Source of the DNA: Anaeromyces robustus
Taxonomy: Eukaryota > Neocallimastigomycota > Neocallimastigomycetes > Neocallimastigales > Neocallimastigaceae
Length of the DNA: 23,653 bases
Assembly (NCBI GenBank): GCA_002104895.1
Contig: MCFG01000307.1
Location: 62,501-86,153, forward strand
Direction of reading: 5' to 3'
Under the pieces are notes generated by a model. That model made no database searches, was not told where the DNA came from, and saw nothing but the letters and a program-made list of their open reading frames with translations. Of this stretch, positions 22,943-23,653 are shown piece by piece; position 1 is the stretch's first letter; every line of letters begins with the position of its first letter. The position numbers and the translations under genes were made by a program.

Positions 22943-23043
22943 CTATTCTATATTTATAAGTATTTAGTCTATGTAGTATATATTTTTTTTTTTTTTTTAG
23001 AAAAAAAAAAAATAAAAAATAAAAATAAAAAAAAATTAATTAA

Positions 23044-23653
23044 TTAAAGATTAAATTTTGATATGTCATAAAGATTTGTAGGATCAGAATTTGAACGTGT
23101 TGTTTGTTGTTGAGGATGATGATTATTATATGAATTTATATATTGATTATAATTAGGATGAGTAGGATTTGAAGGTTGATTATTTAAAGAATATATATTG
23201 GGTATATTAGGATTATTAACTTGTGGTTGTGGCTGTGGTTGTGGTTGTTGAGTTCTAGGTCCAGAATTTCCAGTTCCAGTTGAATTTGGATTAGAATTAT
23301 TTTGTTGTTGTTGTTGTTGTTGTTGTTGTTGACGAGTTACTGCTGCTACTGCATTTACAGCATTTACTGCATTCACAGCATTTACAGCATTTACTGCAGC
23401 TACAGAATAAATACGTTCATCAATACAAATTTTACGTTGTAAAGTTTCTAATTGTTGAGTTAATTCTTTATTTCTATTTTCTAATTGTTTTATATATTCT
23501 ACAGCTTTAAATAAAATAGTACTTTTACTATTATTAAAAGGCATTAATGTACCATCTACACCAACACCTGATGAAAGTTTTAAACCTGGAACTAAATCTG
23601 TTAATTCTTGGAAACCTAAACGAATTAAATTACGTCTCTTTTTTTCTGATGCA
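23044..23653 (-). CDS. bHLH (leucine-zipper-like) transcription factor, 5' partial
   Basis: The open frame enters from the window edge and ends in TAA at 23044-23046, giving the last 202 residues. Visible from the N side: the end of a basic region and helix 1 (SEKKRRNLIRLGFQELT), with the E-x-x-R-R pattern of E-box (CANNTG) binders; a long loop (about residues 22-41 of the fragment) rich in Gly and Ser; helix 2 (SKSTILFKAVEYIKQL); and a coiled coil with heptad leucines (LENRNKELTQQLETL). Then come five AVN triplets, a run of ten Gln, a QP repeat and a Ser/Asn/Pro/Gln-rich tail ending ISKFNL. It should act in the nucleus as a dimer. The length before the basic region is unknown. The Met at 23542-23544 is internal to the domain, not the start. 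The target pathway cannot be told from this fragment. Confidence 0.85.
   Translation of the reverse strand, partial: ASEKKRRNLIRLGFQELTDLVPGLKLSSGVGVDGTLMPFNNSKSTILFKAVEYIKQLENRNKELTQQLETLQRKICIDERIYSVAAVNAVNAVNAVNAVNAVAAVTRQQQQQQQQQQNNSNPNSTGTGNSGPRTQQPQPQPQPQVNNPNIPNIYSLNNQPSNPTHPNYNQYINSYNNHHPQQQTTRSNSDPTNLYDISKFNL
23302..23400 (-). repeat. coding repeats in the bHLH gene (AVN triplets and poly-Gln)
   Basis: A 9-bp coding minisatellite at about 23341-23400 gives AVN repeated five times. An adjacent CAA run at about 23302-23331 gives ten glutamines. A QP repeat follows at about 23220-23250. They are in frame and lie between the coiled coil and the disordered tail, so length variation between strains is likely. 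Confidence 0.85.

Noticed and set aside
22072-22959. Open frames at 22072-22287, 22304-22519 and 22690-22959
   Set aside because: They span TTTC, poly-A, ATT and CA/TA simple repeats and have F/L/I or K-only composition. No homology-like motif or splice context supports them.

Overview
The window looks like nuclear DNA of an anaerobic gut fungus (Neocallimastigomycota). The non-coding DNA is extremely AT-rich (by eye well over 85% A+T) and full of A/T homopolymers and short tandem repeats. Short introns with GTATGT or GTAAGT donors interrupt A/T-codon-biased genes. Two genes encode secreted CotH-type proteins ending in paired six-cysteine fungal dockerins (CBM10 type), a combination characteristic of these fungi and their cellulosomes. 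The genus cannot be decided from the sequence.

Only three protein-coding genes are well supported. (1) A four-exon CotH-dockerin gene on the + strand, 6602-8765, 571 aa. (2) A close paralogue on the - strand, 14112-11910, 574 aa, with the same four-exon structure. (3) A bHLH transcription-factor gene on the - strand, 23653-23044, whose 5' end lies outside the window. The two CotH genes face each other tail to tail across a 3.1 kb spacer and form a large inverted duplication. Their bodies are almost the same, including one 751-bp block without a single difference. The signal-peptide exon, intron 1 and the flanks on both sides differ.

Layout: 1-6601 has no gene; it holds microsatellites, small tandem duplications (86 bp at 2464, about 60 bp at 3157, about 52 bp at 3329), a 200-bp AAAAT tract, a T39 run and two palindromes. 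6602-8765 is CotH gene A. 8766-11909 is a spacer with a diverged tandem duplication, a GC-bearing hairpin at 10053-10097 and a short coding-like island near 10955. 11910-14112 is CotH gene B. 14113-16600 holds hairpins and a CRE-like palindrome upstream of gene B. 16646-17355 carries eight exact copies of TAGGATAAGA, all in the same orientation. 17640-18450 is a higher-complexity stretch that looks like eroded coding sequence of unknown identity. 18450-23043 is AT-rich and includes a perfect 84-unit TAA tract. 23044-23653 is the bHLH gene.

The CotH products are expected to be secreted and docked on cohesin-bearing scaffoldins of the fungal cellulosome. The bHLH protein would be nuclear; nothing in the window ties it to the CotH pair. 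The most unexplained signals are the non-coding palindromes sharing TGASTCA, CCGCA or ACGGAC, and the TAGGATAAGA array.
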